Shown piece by piece: positions 14,676-23,392 of a DNA stretch of 31,497 bases. The translations under genes were made by a program, and so were the position numbers. The notes beneath the pieces are model-generated. The model made no database searches. It saw nothing but the letters and a program-made list of their open reading frames with translations, and had not been told where the DNA came from. This DNA is from a virus. The DNA is taken from the IMG/VR virus record IMGVR_UViG_3300047491_000462, positions 1-31,497 of that record. One strand, 5' to 3'. Within the stretch, counting starts at the first letter, position 1; each line of letters opens with the position of its first letter.

Positions 14676-16859
14676 ATGCCACTCAATTTAGCATCTCCTG
14701 GAATCGTTGTTAGAGAAGTTGACTTAACTGCAGGTAGAGTAGACTCAGTAACTGATAAGACTGCTGCAATTGTCGCACCTTTTGCAAAGGGTCCTGTTGA
14801 GTTACCAACTATTGTTACAACAGAACAATCATTACTTGATACTTTTGGAAAGCCCTATTCAACTGATAAGCATTATGAGCATTGGATGGTTGCATCCTCA
14901 TATCTTGCATATGGTGGTCAACTTAGCGTAGTAAGATCTGATGATACAGACTTAAAAAATGCTTTTGTTGGCGCAGGTGCAAACGTTAAAATTAAAAGTA
15001 ATGAGCATTATGTCCAGTTAGGATATGATGAGAATACAAACAGCAATTTTTTCCTTGCTGCTAAGAACCCTGGTTCTTGGGCAAATAATCTTAAAGTTGC
15101 TGTAATTGATGGTCTTGCCGATCAGATTCTTACGGGAGTAACCACAGCATCTGTTCAGGTTGGTTATGGAATTACTCAAACTGTGGTTGGTAGAGTTCTT
15201 CCTGGAGCAGGAACAACATCAGTATTGGACGGTTATCTAAAAGGTGTAGTTACTGCGATCGCCTCTGACACTTATTGGGTAAAACTGGTATCACACGTCA
15301 GTGCTGCTGGAACTGAAACCGCAATAGATTATCAAGAATCTGGAGTTTATAGATTTACTTCAGGAACACAAGTAACAGTAAATACATCTGCTGGAGTTGG
15401 AGTTGCATCAACTACTCCACCAACAGTTACAGATTGGTTTGGTTCTCAAACTATCCCACTTTCCAATGGAACCTCCATTTCTTGGAATGGAATTGCAGAT
15501 CGCCCACAAACCTCCGAATTTTCAGCATCAAGAGGTGGTAGATTTGATGAACTTCACATTGTTGTTATCGACGATAATGGAGAAATTACTGGTAATGCAG
15601 GAACTATTCTTGAGAAGCATCTTTCGATATCAAAAGCAAAAGATGCTGAGTTCTCAAGTGGCAGTCCTTCATACTGGAGAAAATACTTAGAAGTTAATTC
15701 TGAGTACTTATTTGCTGGTTCTCAACCACATCAAGCAATTGGTGGTATTACCACAACTTCTTTCGAACCAGTAAGTGTTGGAAATACCTTCGCATTAGAA
15801 AATGATGTTTCTTGGGATCAAAATGCGAGTGGAATTAAGTTTGGTGCTCACGGAAACAGCACTTTAGTTTTACTTGGTGGATTAAATTATAATGGTCAAA
15901 GTGGATTAACAACCACTGGTGCTTTATCTGCTGGATTGACCAATCTAACAACTGGGTATGGATTATTTGAGAATACTGAAAATTATGATATTGACTTTTT
16001 GCTGATGGGATCTGCATCCTATGACAAGGAAAATGCACAAGCGTTAGCGAATAAGATTATTGCGGTTGCTGAAATTAGAAAGGATGCTCTAGCGTTCATT
16101 TCACCATATAGAGGCGCAGCAATTACAGATACATCATCACAAACTGCAACAACAGTTAACTCTGATGAGGACATTACAAATAACGTAATCAGTTTCTATT
16201 CACCTGTAACTTCTTCGTCTTATGCGGTATTTGATTCTGGTTACAAGTATATGTTTGATAGATTTAATAACACGTTTAGATACATTCCACTAAATGGTGA
16301 TATTGCTGGAACTTGTGCAAGAAATGACATCACTAATTTCCCATGGTTCTCACCTGCTGGAACTTCTAGAGGTGCAATTCTAAACGCAGTCAAACTGGCA
16401 TATAATCCATCAAAATCACAAAGAGATAGACTTTATACAAATAGAATCAATCCAGTTGTATTCTTACCTGGATCTGGTATTGTACTCTTTGGTGACAAAA
16501 CTGGACTTGCAAGATCTTCAGCATTTGACCGCATTAATGTTCGCAGATTGTTTGTTTATCTTGAGAATGCAATTTCTCAAGCTGCTAAAGATCAACTTTT
16601 CGAATTTAACGATGAGATTACAAGAACAAACTTTGTAAATATTATTGAGCCATTCCTCCGTGACATTCAGGCAAAGAGAGGAATTTTTGACTACGTTGTC
16701 GTTTGTGATGAAACAAACAACACCGCTGCTATCATAGATAATAATGAATTCGTGGCTGATATTTACATTAAACCTACAAGATCAATCAACTTCATTGGTC
16801 TTACATTTGTTGCCACCAGAACTGGTGTTGCGTTTGAAGAAGTAGTTGGAAACGTTTAA
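14676..16859 (+). CDS. 18: Tail sheath protein gp18
   Basis: This encodes 727 residues (T4 gp18 659). The N-terminus MPLNLASPGIVVREVDLTAG and the YEHWMVASSYLAYGGQLSVV stretch are typical of T4-like sheath proteins. The C-terminal core (about 560-727), with GYKYMFDRFN, FPWFSPAGTSRGAIL, NPVVFLPGSGIVLFGDKT and GLTFVATRTGVAFEEVVG, is the conserved polymerising domain of contractile sheaths. The middle (about 150-400) is more variable and faces outward in known sheaths. Many copies form the contractile cylinder around the gp19 tube. The start is supported by GGAGAA nine bases upstream. Confidence 0.96.
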   Translation: MPLNLASPGIVVREVDLTAGRVDSVTDKTAAIVAPFAKGPVELPTIVTTEQSLLDTFGKPYSTDKHYEHWMVASSYLAYGGQLSVVRSDDTDLKNAFVGAGANVKIKSNEHYVQLGYDENTNSNFFLAAKNPGSWANNLKVAVIDGLADQILTGVTTASVQVGYGITQTVVGRVLPGAGTTSVLDGYLKGVVTAIASDTYWVKLVSHVSAAGTETAIDYQESGVYRFTSGTQVTVNTSAGVGVASTTPPTVTDWFGSQTIPLSNGTSISWNGIADRPQTSEFSASRGGRFDELHIVVIDDNGEITGNAGTILEKHLSISKAKDAEFSSGSPSYWRKYLEVNSEYLFAGSQPHQAIGGITTTSFEPVSVGNTFALENDVSWDQNASGIKFGAHGNSTLVLLGGLNYNGQSGLTTTGALSAGLTNLTTGYGLFENTENYDIDFLLMGSASYDKENAQALANKIIAVAEIRKDALAFISPYRGAAITDTSSQTATTVNSDEDITNNVISFYSPVTSSSYAVFDSGYKYMFDRFNNTFRYIPLNGDIAGTCARNDITNFPWFSPAGTSRGAILNAVKLAYNPSKSQRDRLYTNRINPVVFLPGSGIVLFGDKTGLARSSAFDRINVRRLFVYLENAISQAAKDQLFEFNDEITRTNFVNIIEPFLRDIQAKRGIFDYVVVCDETNNTAAIIDNNEFVADIYIKPTRSINFIGLTFVATRTGVAFEEVVGNV

Positions 16860-16881
16860 TTACTTAAGAGGTTAAAAAACA

Positions 16882-17472
16882 ATGGCAACTAGAAACCAAT
16901 TAAATCCACCTCCATTAAGGAAAATCACAGACTTCAAGAGTAAGCTCACAGGTGGTGGAGCTAGAAGTAACCTCTTCGAAGTTGTTCTCGCTTTCCCTGA
17001 TATTGCACCAGCAGATACAGTTGTTCTTGATAAATCAAGATTTTTATGTAAAGCTGCTGCACTTCCCGCATCAACAATCGCAGCTCTTCCTGTTTCATTT
17101 AGAGGAAGAACTTTAAACGTTGCTGGTGATAGAAGTTTCGAGAGTTGGTCAGTTACAATTATCAACGATACTGATTTCTCTATCAGATCTGCTTTTGAGA
17201 ACTGGATGAACACGATTAATCGTGTTTCAGATAACACTGGTGTTACAGATCCATCTCTTTATCAAGCAGATGCCTTTATCTATCAGTTAGATCGTGATGG
17301 ATCTACTCTGAGAGCATACCATATGTATGATCTCTTTCCAACGAATATTAGTGCAATTGATATGTCATATGATACTGAAAATATTGAAGAATTCCAAGTA
17401 GAGTTTCAGGTTCTTTGGTGGGAAGCAATTAGAGGCAATAGTCCTAATGCTGGTGGTATTGATATCAACTAA
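16882..17472 (+). CDS. 19: Tail tube protein gp19
   Basis: This encodes 196 residues (T4 gp19 163). It shows the tube-protein pattern: RSNLFEVVLAFPD near residue 30, RFLCKAAALPASTIAALPVSF, AGDRSFESWSVTIINDTDF and a C-terminal EFQVEFQVLWWEAI strand. Hexameric rings of this protein stack into the inner tube through which DNA passes. An AAGAGG ribosome binding site precedes the ATG. It follows gp18 by 22 bases, as in T4. Confidence 0.95.
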   Translation: MATRNQLNPPPLRKITDFKSKLTGGGARSNLFEVVLAFPDIAPADTVVLDKSRFLCKAAALPASTIAALPVSFRGRTLNVAGDRSFESWSVTIINDTDFSIRSAFENWMNTINRVSDNTGVTDPSLYQADAFIYQLDRDGSTLRAYHMYDLFPTNISAIDMSYDTENIEEFQVEFQVLWWEAIRGNSPNAGGIDIN

Positions 17473-17507
17473 ATATTATGATAGGATAGTCAATAAAAAC
17501 TTATAAC

Positions 17508-19223
17508 ATGGCAAAACTCTTTGGTTTTTCAATTGATAATAATCAAAACAAATCCAAGAGTATAATATCCCCCGTCCCAGAAAATAATGCGGACGGGGTT
17601 GATTATTATATTCAGAGTGGATTTTATGGTCAGTATGTAGACCTGGAGGGGGTTTATCGTACAGAATATGATTTAATTCGTCGTTACCGTGAAATGGCAT
17701 TGCATCCAGAATGTGATAATGCCATCGAAGACGTTGTAAATGAAGCACTTGTTAGCGATCTTTATGATTCCCCAGTTGAGATTGAGTTATCAAACTTGAA
17801 TGCAAGTGATAAGTTAAAAGAAAAAATTAGAGAAGAGTTTAAGCATATTAAAGAAATGCTTGACTTTGATAAAAAGTGCCATGAGATTTTTAGAAATTGG
17901 TACGTTGATGGTAGACTTTATTATCTAAAAGTTATTGATGTTAAAGATCCAAAATCAGGAATCCAAGAACTAAGATATGTCGATCCTTTAAAGATCAAGT
18001 ATATTAGACAAGAAAAGAAAAAAGATAATCGTAACGGTCCAGCAATATTAAATAATAACAAACAAGAAGATATTAATACCCCAGAAATCGAAGAATTCTT
18101 TATCTACAGCAAAGGTGGAAACAATTATGCAAGTGGCACCTTTGGTGGTGGATCAATGGGTGGTAACAAAGGATCTGTTAAAATTGCAAAAGATTCTATT
18201 GCCTATTGCACATCTGGTCTTTTAGATAGAAATAAGAACGTAGTTCTATCATATCTCCACAAAGCAATTAAGTCACTCAATCAACTTAGAATGATTGAGG
18301 ATTCTCTGGTTATCTATCGTTTGTCACGTGCTCCAGAAAGAAGAATTTTCTACATTGATGTAGGCAATCTTCCCAAGGTAAAAGCAGAGCAATATCTCAA
18401 GGATGTGATGATGAGATATCGCAATAAACTTGTTTATGATGCTGCGACTGGTGAAGTTCGTGATGATCGTAAGTTTATGAGTATGATGGAAGATTTTTGG
18501 CTTCCAAGAAGAGAAGGTGGTAGAGGAACAGAAATTACCACTCTCCCTGGCGGTCAAAATCTTGGTGAACTTGCCGACATTGAGTATTTCCAAAAGAAAC
18601 TGTATAGAGCACTCGGAGTTCCAGAATCAAGAATTGCTGCTGATGGTGGATTTAATCTTGGAAGATCTTCAGAAATTTTAAGAGATGAGCTTAAGTTCGC
18701 TAAGTTTGTTGGCAGACTTAGAAAGCGTTTTGCTAATTTGTTTAATGATATTTTGAGAACGCAATTGATTCTCAAAAACATTGTAAGTCCTGAAGATTGG
18801 GATGTAATGTCCGATCACATTCAGTACGATTTCTTGTATGATAATCAATTTGCAGAATTAAAAGAAACTGAACTTGTTAATAATAGACTTGGCACACTAG
18901 CGACCATAGAACCATACATTGGTAAGTATTTCTCAACAGAATATGTTCGCAAGAGAATTCTACGTCAAACTGATGCAGAAATCATTGAGATTGATATGCA
19001 AATTCAGGATGAAATTGAGAAAGGAATTATCCCAAATCCAAATGCTGTTGATCCAATAACGGGAGAACCTTTACCACAAGAAGGTGGTGATATGGGAATG
19101 GGTGATATGGGACAAAACCCAACTAGTGATATGGGACAAGTACCAACTGAACCAGATTTGGAAGCGCAAGCAGCAGAGTTTGATAAAAACTTGACAAAAG
19201 ATACTAAAAAAGCAGAGATATAA
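17508..19223 (+). CDS. 20: Portal protein gp20
   Basis: This encodes 571 residues (T4 gp20 524). Conserved portal stretches include YRTEYDLIRRYREMALHPEC, AIEDVVNEALV, LYYLKVIDVKDPKSG, YRLSRAPERRIFYIDVGNLP, ALGVPESRIAADGGFNLGRS and EILRDELKFAKFV. A dodecamer forms the unique vertex that starts capsid assembly, docks gp17 and later joins gp13. The C-terminal tail (about 525-571) is low-complexity, with three DMG repeats (GGDMGMGDMG and SDMGQ), then acidic and Lys-rich residues. The stop codon overlaps a late promoter. gp20 is a common diversity marker for cyanophages. Confidence 0.96.
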   Translation: MAKLFGFSIDNNQNKSKSIISPVPENNADGVDYYIQSGFYGQYVDLEGVYRTEYDLIRRYREMALHPECDNAIEDVVNEALVSDLYDSPVEIELSNLNASDKLKEKIREEFKHIKEMLDFDKKCHEIFRNWYVDGRLYYLKVIDVKDPKSGIQELRYVDPLKIKYIRQEKKKDNRNGPAILNNNKQEDINTPEIEEFFIYSKGGNNYASGTFGGGSMGGNKGSVKIAKDSIAYCTSGLLDRNKNVVLSYLHKAIKSLNQLRMIEDSLVIYRLSRAPERRIFYIDVGNLPKVKAEQYLKDVMMRYRNKLVYDAATGEVRDDRKFMSMMEDFWLPRREGGRGTEITTLPGGQNLGELADIEYFQKKLYRALGVPESRIAADGGFNLGRSSEILRDELKFAKFVGRLRKRFANLFNDILRTQLILKNIVSPEDWDVMSDHIQYDFLYDNQFAELKETELVNNRLGTLATIEPYIGKYFSTEYVRKRILRQTDAEIIEIDMQIQDEIEKGIIPNPNAVDPITGEPLPQEGGDMGMGDMGQNPTSDMGQVPTEPDLEAQAAEFDKNLTKDTKKAEI

Positions 19224-19226
19224 ATA
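19219..19226 (+). promoter_or_regulatory. Late promoter TATAAATA overlapping the gp20 stop codon
   Basis: This exact TATAAATA contains the gp20 TAA (19221-19223) and lies 31 bases before the gp67 ATG. The downstream bases (AAGTATAGA) resemble those after the promoters at 2547 and 20682. It would raise expression of the prohead core and protease genes. Confidence 0.75.
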
Positions 19227-19257
19227 AAGTATAGACCTATATCTAAAAAATTATTTC

Positions 19258-19476
19258 ATGGAAGATATTATCGATTTGATTGCACAAGATTCTTCTGCTT
19301 CTGATATTAGAGATGCGATTCAAAATGCACTCTATGCTAAAGCAGCAGAAAGAGTTGATTTAGCACGTCCACTCGTTGCCCAAAATATGTTTGGTGAACA
19401 AGAGGCAGACTCTGAATTTGAAGAAGGTGAAGAACTGGATGATGAAGAATACACAGAAGAAGAGGATGAAGAATAA
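19258..19476 (+). CDS. 67: Prohead core protein gp67
   Basis: This encodes 72 residues (T4 gp67 80). The N-terminal half is helical (MEDIIDLIAQDSSASDIRDA, then ALYAKAAERVDLARPLVAQN) and the C-terminal half is almost wholly acidic (EFEEGEELDDEEYTEEEDEE). This two-part design and the place between gp20 and gp21 match T4 gp67, an inner core protein that is processed by gp21 during maturation. It follows a strong late promoter. Its stop overlaps the next start (TAATG). Confidence 0.88.
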   Translation: MEDIIDLIAQDSSASDIRDAIQNALYAKAAERVDLARPLVAQNMFGEQEADSEFEEGEELDDEEYTEEEDEE

Positions 19477-20024
19477 TGACACATAGACCAGTTGGATTAA
19501 ATACATCTTTTGTAACTGGCGCTGTCGCAGCAAAATCAACAGCATTTTCTGTTCAGTCAAATACTCTAAGAGTTACTGCAACAGGCGCTGATACTTTTGT
19601 TGCGATTGGAACCGAACCAACAGCAACTCATTCAGATTATGTAATTGTTTCTGGTAGTTCTGCTACTTTAGGATTAACTCTTGCTTCACAAAGAGTAGTT
19701 GGAATTCAAACTGGATCGACAACTACTATTACTTTGCCTGAGGGAACGGGATCGCCATTTGAAGTTGGTGATTATGTAACTCTTACAACTGATGCTCAAA
19801 CTTATTATCAGTTTACACACTGCCCAGTTGTATCAGTAATTAATACATCTTCAGTTGCTGGAGCATTTTCCACAAAAATTGGAATTGGAACAAATACCAC
19901 TGGAATTATAACAGCGTTTACATCAACGGGCAATATTAGAAAATCCCTAAGATTGTCTGCTATGACAACAGGGTCTGCTGGAAAAGTATATTTACAACAA
20001 GTTCAAATTTCTGGAGACGCATAA
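19476..20024 (+). CDS. Structural protein in the gp68 position
   Basis: This encodes 182 residues starting MTHRPVGLNTSFVTGAVAAK. It is rich in Thr, Ser, Gly and Val with many short beta-strands and no charged helix. It sits between gp67 and gp21, where T4 has the core protein gp68, but shows no likeness to gp68, which is helical and charged. Similar proteins occur at this place in other T4-like cyanophages as far as I recall. It could be a capsid or vertex decoration protein. No gp21 cleavage site of the LxE/IxE kind is seen near either end. Translation is coupled to gp67. Confidence 0.7.
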   Translation: MTHRPVGLNTSFVTGAVAAKSTAFSVQSNTLRVTATGADTFVAIGTEPTATHSDYVIVSGSSATLGLTLASQRVVGIQTGSTTTITLPEGTGSPFEVGDYVTLTTDAQTYYQFTHCPVVSVINTSSVAGAFSTKIGIGTNTTGIITAFTSTGNIRKSLRLSAMTTGSAGKVYLQQVQISGDA

Positions 20025-20028
20025 AAAA

Positions 20029-20679
20029 ATGAAACTCATCACAGAAGAAGTATCGGAAGTTAAATTTATCACCGAAGGAAAAGGTGCATCTAAAAAGATG
20101 TACATCGAAGGTGTATTCCTACAAGGAAACATTTGTAACCGTAACGGAAGAATGTATCCTATGGAAACTCTCGCAAGAGAAGTTGGTAGATACAATGAAA
20201 CTTTTGTTGCAAAAGGTCGTGCTCTAGGTGAACTTGGACACCCCGATGGTCCAACTGTTAACCTTGATCGTGTTTCTCACAAAATTGTTTCTCTTACTCA
20301 AGAAGGAAATAATTTTAGAGGTAAAGCACAACTTCTTGAGACCCCAATGGGTAAGATCGCTAAGTCACTTTTAGACGAAGGCGTAATGCTTGGTGTTTCT
20401 TCTCGTGGTGTTGGTTCACTAAAGATGACTAATGAAGGTCATAAAATTGTAGGCGAAGATTTTATGCTTGCAACTGCTGCTGATATCGTTGCTGATCCTT
20501 CTGCCCCTGATGCTTTTGTTTCAGGAATTATGGAAGGTAAAGAGTGGGTTTGGGAAGGTGGAATCCTTCGTGAAAAACTCGCTGAATCAACAAAGCGTAG
20601 AATTAATACACTAGTTGATGAGAGAACTCTTCAGGAACATAAGGTACAATTGTTCCAGGATTTTCTATCAAATCTTTAA
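20029..20679 (+). CDS. 21: Prohead core protease gp21
   Basis: This encodes 216 residues (T4 gp21 212). It has the serine-protease motifs of this family: GELGHPDGP with catalytic His71, and GVMLGVSSRGVGS with the catalytic Ser at 124/125. NGRMYPMETLAREV near residue 40 is also typical. The enzyme is assembled inside the prohead, activates itself, and cuts scaffold, core, internal and capsid proteins after Glu in (L/I)xE sequences. Likely substrates here are gp22, gp23 (E54) and the protein at 11026 (E10). It starts four bases after the previous stop. Confidence 0.96.
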   Translation: MKLITEEVSEVKFITEGKGASKKMYIEGVFLQGNICNRNGRMYPMETLAREVGRYNETFVAKGRALGELGHPDGPTVNLDRVSHKIVSLTQEGNNFRGKAQLLETPMGKIAKSLLDEGVMLGVSSRGVGSLKMTNEGHKIVGEDFMLATAADIVADPSAPDAFVSGIMEGKEWVWEGGILREKLAESTKRRINTLVDERTLQEHKVQLFQDFLSNL

Positions 20680-20681
20680 TT

Positions 20682-20689
20682 TATAAATA
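20682..20689 (+). promoter_or_regulatory. Late promoter TATAAATA before the scaffold gene
   Basis: This is an exact TATAAATA 32 bases before the gp22 ATG and three bases after the gp21 stop. The 16 bases TATAAATAAATATAGA are identical to those at 2547. It probably gives the high late expression needed for scaffold and capsid protein. Confidence 0.8.
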
Positions 20690-20721
20690 AATATAGATTA
20701 AATACAAAAATCTAAACAAAA

Positions 20722-21888
20722 ATGTCCGTTGGTAGCAATTTACAAGAAATGGAAAACGTAGTAACGAAAGGCGCTGCTCCAGCTGAAGCACCTCGCGGGA
20801 GTGCAACTCCAGTTGCAACTCCTGGTCAATCTGGTGCTTGGGAGGATCTAGGTGGCCCAACTCCAGAAAATTATCGTCCAGATGACGAATCAGGTAAGCT
20901 GAAAGATCCTTCAGCAACTCTTGCTCAAGTAAGAGATGTTGTTAACGCTAAAGCTGCAAAAGCTGATGCTGTTAAGGAAGAAGCTGAAAAGGAAGAGTCT
21001 GAAGAAGACGAAGATGAGAAGGAAGAAAAATCCTCTAAGAAAAAGCATAAGAAAGATCATGAGGAAATGAAAGAAGAAGCTGAAGAGGATGAGGATCTCG
21101 AAGATGTAGAGTCTGAAGAGGAAGAGGAAGAGGAAGAAGTAGTAGAAGAAGAATTTGACATCGAGGAAGATGTTAATGCACTTCTCGCTGGTGAAGAACT
21201 CTCCGAAGAATTCCAAGAAAAGGCAAAAACCATTTTCGAAGCAGCAATCAGATCTAAAGTTGCTACCATCAAAGAGCATCTACAAGAAGTTTATGCTCAA
21301 CAAATGGTCGAAGAACTACAAAATATTAAGTTCGCATTAACTGAGCGTGTTGACGCTTATCTTGAGTATGTTGCTGATGAGTGGTTCAATGAGAACGCTC
21401 TCGCAGTTGAGGCTGGACTTCAGTCAGAAATGACTGAATCGTTCATCCAAGGTCTGAGAGGACTTTTTGAAGAACATTATGTATCAATCCCTGAAGAAAA
21501 ATATGATGTTGTCTATAATATGGTAGACAAACTTGATGAAATGGAAGAAAAACTCAACGAGCAAATCGAAAAGAATATTGCTCTTAATAAGAGGTTAGCA
21601 GAGTCGGTCGCTGATGTGATCTTTGCAGAAGTCTCTGAAGGTCTAGCACTTTCCCAGAGAGATAAACTCGCTTCTCTAGCAGAAAATGTTGAGTTTGATA
21701 GTGAAGCAGACTATCGTGAGAAACTAGTAACTCTGAGAGAATCATATTTTCCAGCAAATACTAGTGCTCCAAAAGTTGTAACTGAGAATCTTTCAGAAGA
21801 AGTAGCACAAGGAGATATGATTGAAGAATCATATTCACCATCAATGAGTGCATATCTTTCACTGTTAGACAAAGTTGCTAAGAAGTGA
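20722..21888 (+). CDS. 22: Prohead scaffold protein gp22
   Basis: This encodes 388 residues (T4 gp22 269). The N-terminal 90 residues are Pro/Ala/Gly-rich with GAWEDLGGPTPENYRPDDES, as in other cyanophage scaffolds. Residues about 88-150 are a very acidic and Lys-rich low-complexity stretch. The rest (about 150-388) is helical and coiled coil and holds the gp22-like part (AIRSKVATIKEHLQEVYAQQ, AYLEYVADEWFNENALAVE, LNEQIEKNIALNKRLAES). The protein forms the inner core on which the capsid assembles and is then cut into small peptides by gp21. The acidic stretch is longer than in T4. It lies just before gp23. Confidence 0.92.
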   Translation: MSVGSNLQEMENVVTKGAAPAEAPRGSATPVATPGQSGAWEDLGGPTPENYRPDDESGKLKDPSATLAQVRDVVNAKAAKADAVKEEAEKEESEEDEDEKEEKSSKKKHKKDHEEMKEEAEEDEDLEDVESEEEEEEEEVVEEEFDIEEDVNALLAGEELSEEFQEKAKTIFEAAIRSKVATIKEHLQEVYAQQMVEELQNIKFALTERVDAYLEYVADEWFNENALAVEAGLQSEMTESFIQGLRGLFEEHYVSIPEEKYDVVYNMVDKLDEMEEKLNEQIEKNIALNKRLAESVADVIFAEVSEGLALSQRDKLASLAENVEFDSEADYREKLVTLRESYFPANTSAPKVVTENLSEEVAQGDMIEESYSPSMSAYLSLLDKVAKK

Positions 21889-21936
21889 TTTATAGATTAT
21901 CAAATTCAAACCTAACACTTTAAAGAGGTAAATCCA

Positions 21937-23322
21937 ATGCAAATGTTCCATTCCGAACATCTGCAGGAGAAGTGGTCCCCACTCCTTGACTATCAGGGTC
22001 TCGATCCAATCAAGGATTCACATCGCAGAATGGTGACCGCTATCCTGCTCGAAAACCAAGAAAAAGCAATTCGTGAGGAGCGTGAGTTCCTTTTCGAAGG
22101 TCCAACCAATAGCACTGCTTCGGGTTCAGATCCAGGTCTGGGCGCTGCTACTACTGGTGCTATGCAAGGTTTCGACCCCGTTCTGATCTCACTGATCAGA
22201 CGTTCGATGCCTAACCTGATTGCTTATGACGTTGCTGGCGTTCAGCCAATGAACGGTCCTACTGGACTGATCTTTGCAATGCGCTCACGTTACACCGATC
22301 AGGGTGGCCCAGAAACCTTCTACAACGAAGTTGATTCCGCATTCTCGGGTCAAAACGAAGGTTTCGATCTTTCCAACGGCATGACTGGTGCTTCCGTTGG
22401 TATGGGTACTACTGGTCAAACTGGTACTAACCCAGGTCTTCTCAATCCTGAAGCAGGTCAAACTGCAACTACCTACAGCGTAGGTCAGGGTATGAGAACC
22501 GATGATGCTGAAGATCTCGGAACCACTGGTGATAACTTCAACCAGATGGCATTCAGCATCGAGAAGGTAACCGTAACTGCTAAGTCACGTGCCCTCAAGG
22601 CTGAGTACTCACTTGAGCTCGCTCAAGACCTCAAGGCAATTCACGGTCTGAATGCTGAGGCTGAACTCGCAAATATTCTCTCAACTGAGATTCTTGCTGA
22701 GATCAACCGCGAAGTAATCAGAACCATCTACAGAGTTGCTGAGTCTGGTGCTCAAGTTAATACCGCTACCGCAGGTACTTTTGACCTCGACGTTGACTCC
22801 AACGGTCGTTGGTCGGTTGAGAAGTTTAAGGGTCTGATCTTCCAAATCGAGCGCGACGCTAACGCAATCGCACAAAGAACTCGTAGAGGAAAGGGCAACA
22901 CCATCATCTGCTCTGCTGACGTTGCTTCAGCACTTGCAATGGCAGGTGTTCTCGATTACACCCCTGCTCTCAACGCTAACCTTAACGTTGATGACACTGG
23001 TAACACCTTCGCTGGTGTTCTGCAAGGTAAGTATCGTGTATATATCGATCCTTATGCTGCAAACGTTGCTGCTAACCAGTACTACGTTGTTGGTTACAAG
23101 GGTTCCAGCCCATATGACGCTGGTCTCTTCTATTGCCCATATGTTCCTCTCCAAATGGTACGTGCCGTTGGCGAGAACACCTTCCAGCCAAAAATCGGCT
23201 TTAAGACCCGTTACGGAATGGTTGCAAACCCATTCGCTGAGGGTCTTACCAAGGGTGCTGGTGCTCTTACTGTTAACGCAAACCGTTACTACAGAAGAGT
23301 CAAGGTTGCAAACCTTATGTGA
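21937..23322 (+). CDS. 23: Major capsid protein gp23
   Basis: This encodes 461 residues (T4 gp23 521). The start HSEHLQEKWSPLLDYQGLDP and SHRRMVTAILLENQEKAIRE are typical of cyanophage gp23. Residues 1-54 should be the removable delta piece: F51-L52-F53-E54 followed by Gly55 is a gp21 site. Later stretches include GPTGLIFAMRSRYTDQGG, KSRALKAEYSLELAQDLKAI and KIGFKTRYGMVANPFAEG. It forms the hexamers of the HK97-fold shell. Codon use differs from the neighbours, with many C-ending codons and higher GC, as expected of the most expressed gene. AAGAGGT lies upstream. A strong terminator follows. Confidence 0.97.
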   Translation: MQMFHSEHLQEKWSPLLDYQGLDPIKDSHRRMVTAILLENQEKAIREEREFLFEGPTNSTASGSDPGLGAATTGAMQGFDPVLISLIRRSMPNLIAYDVAGVQPMNGPTGLIFAMRSRYTDQGGPETFYNEVDSAFSGQNEGFDLSNGMTGASVGMGTTGQTGTNPGLLNPEAGQTATTYSVGQGMRTDDAEDLGTTGDNFNQMAFSIEKVTVTAKSRALKAEYSLELAQDLKAIHGLNAEAELANILSTEILAEINREVIRTIYRVAESGAQVNTATAGTFDLDVDSNGRWSVEKFKGLIFQIERDANAIAQRTRRGKGNTIICSADVASALAMAGVLDYTPALNANLNVDDTGNTFAGVLQGKYRVYIDPYAANVAANQYYVVGYKGSSPYDAGLFYCPYVPLQMVRAVGENTFQPKIGFKTRYGMVANPFAEGLTKGAGALTVNANRYYRRVKVANLM

Positions 23323-23342
23323 GTTATCTCACAACTCAATCA

Positions 23343-23368
23343 AGAGGGTCTTCGGACCCTCTTTTTTT
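23343..23368 (+). terminator. Intrinsic terminator after gp23
   Basis: This is a perfect 8-bp stem (AGAGGGTC/GACCCTCT) with a UUCG tetraloop closed by C-G, followed by seven T. It starts 21 bases after the gp23 stop. The C(UUCG)G loop is unusually stable. It ends the head-gene transcript. Confidence 0.92.
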
Positions 23369-23392
23369 ATCTAAATACAATTAAAAAGACTC

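Noticed and set aside
16872-17237. Reverse-strand ORF of 121 codons
   Set aside because: It lies wholly opposite gp19, has no recognisable family and no promoter.
17469-17475. CTAAATA before gp20 (and at 23371-23377 after the gp23 terminator) as weak late promoters
   Set aside because: It lacks the full NATAAATA match, and the second is only 15 bases from the ATG, too close for a normal leader.
20911-21279. Reverse-strand ORF of 122 codons rich in Phe and Leu
   Set aside because: It is the complement of the Glu/Lys-rich stretch of gp22 (GAA/GAG codons read as TTC/CTC); no start signal or family.
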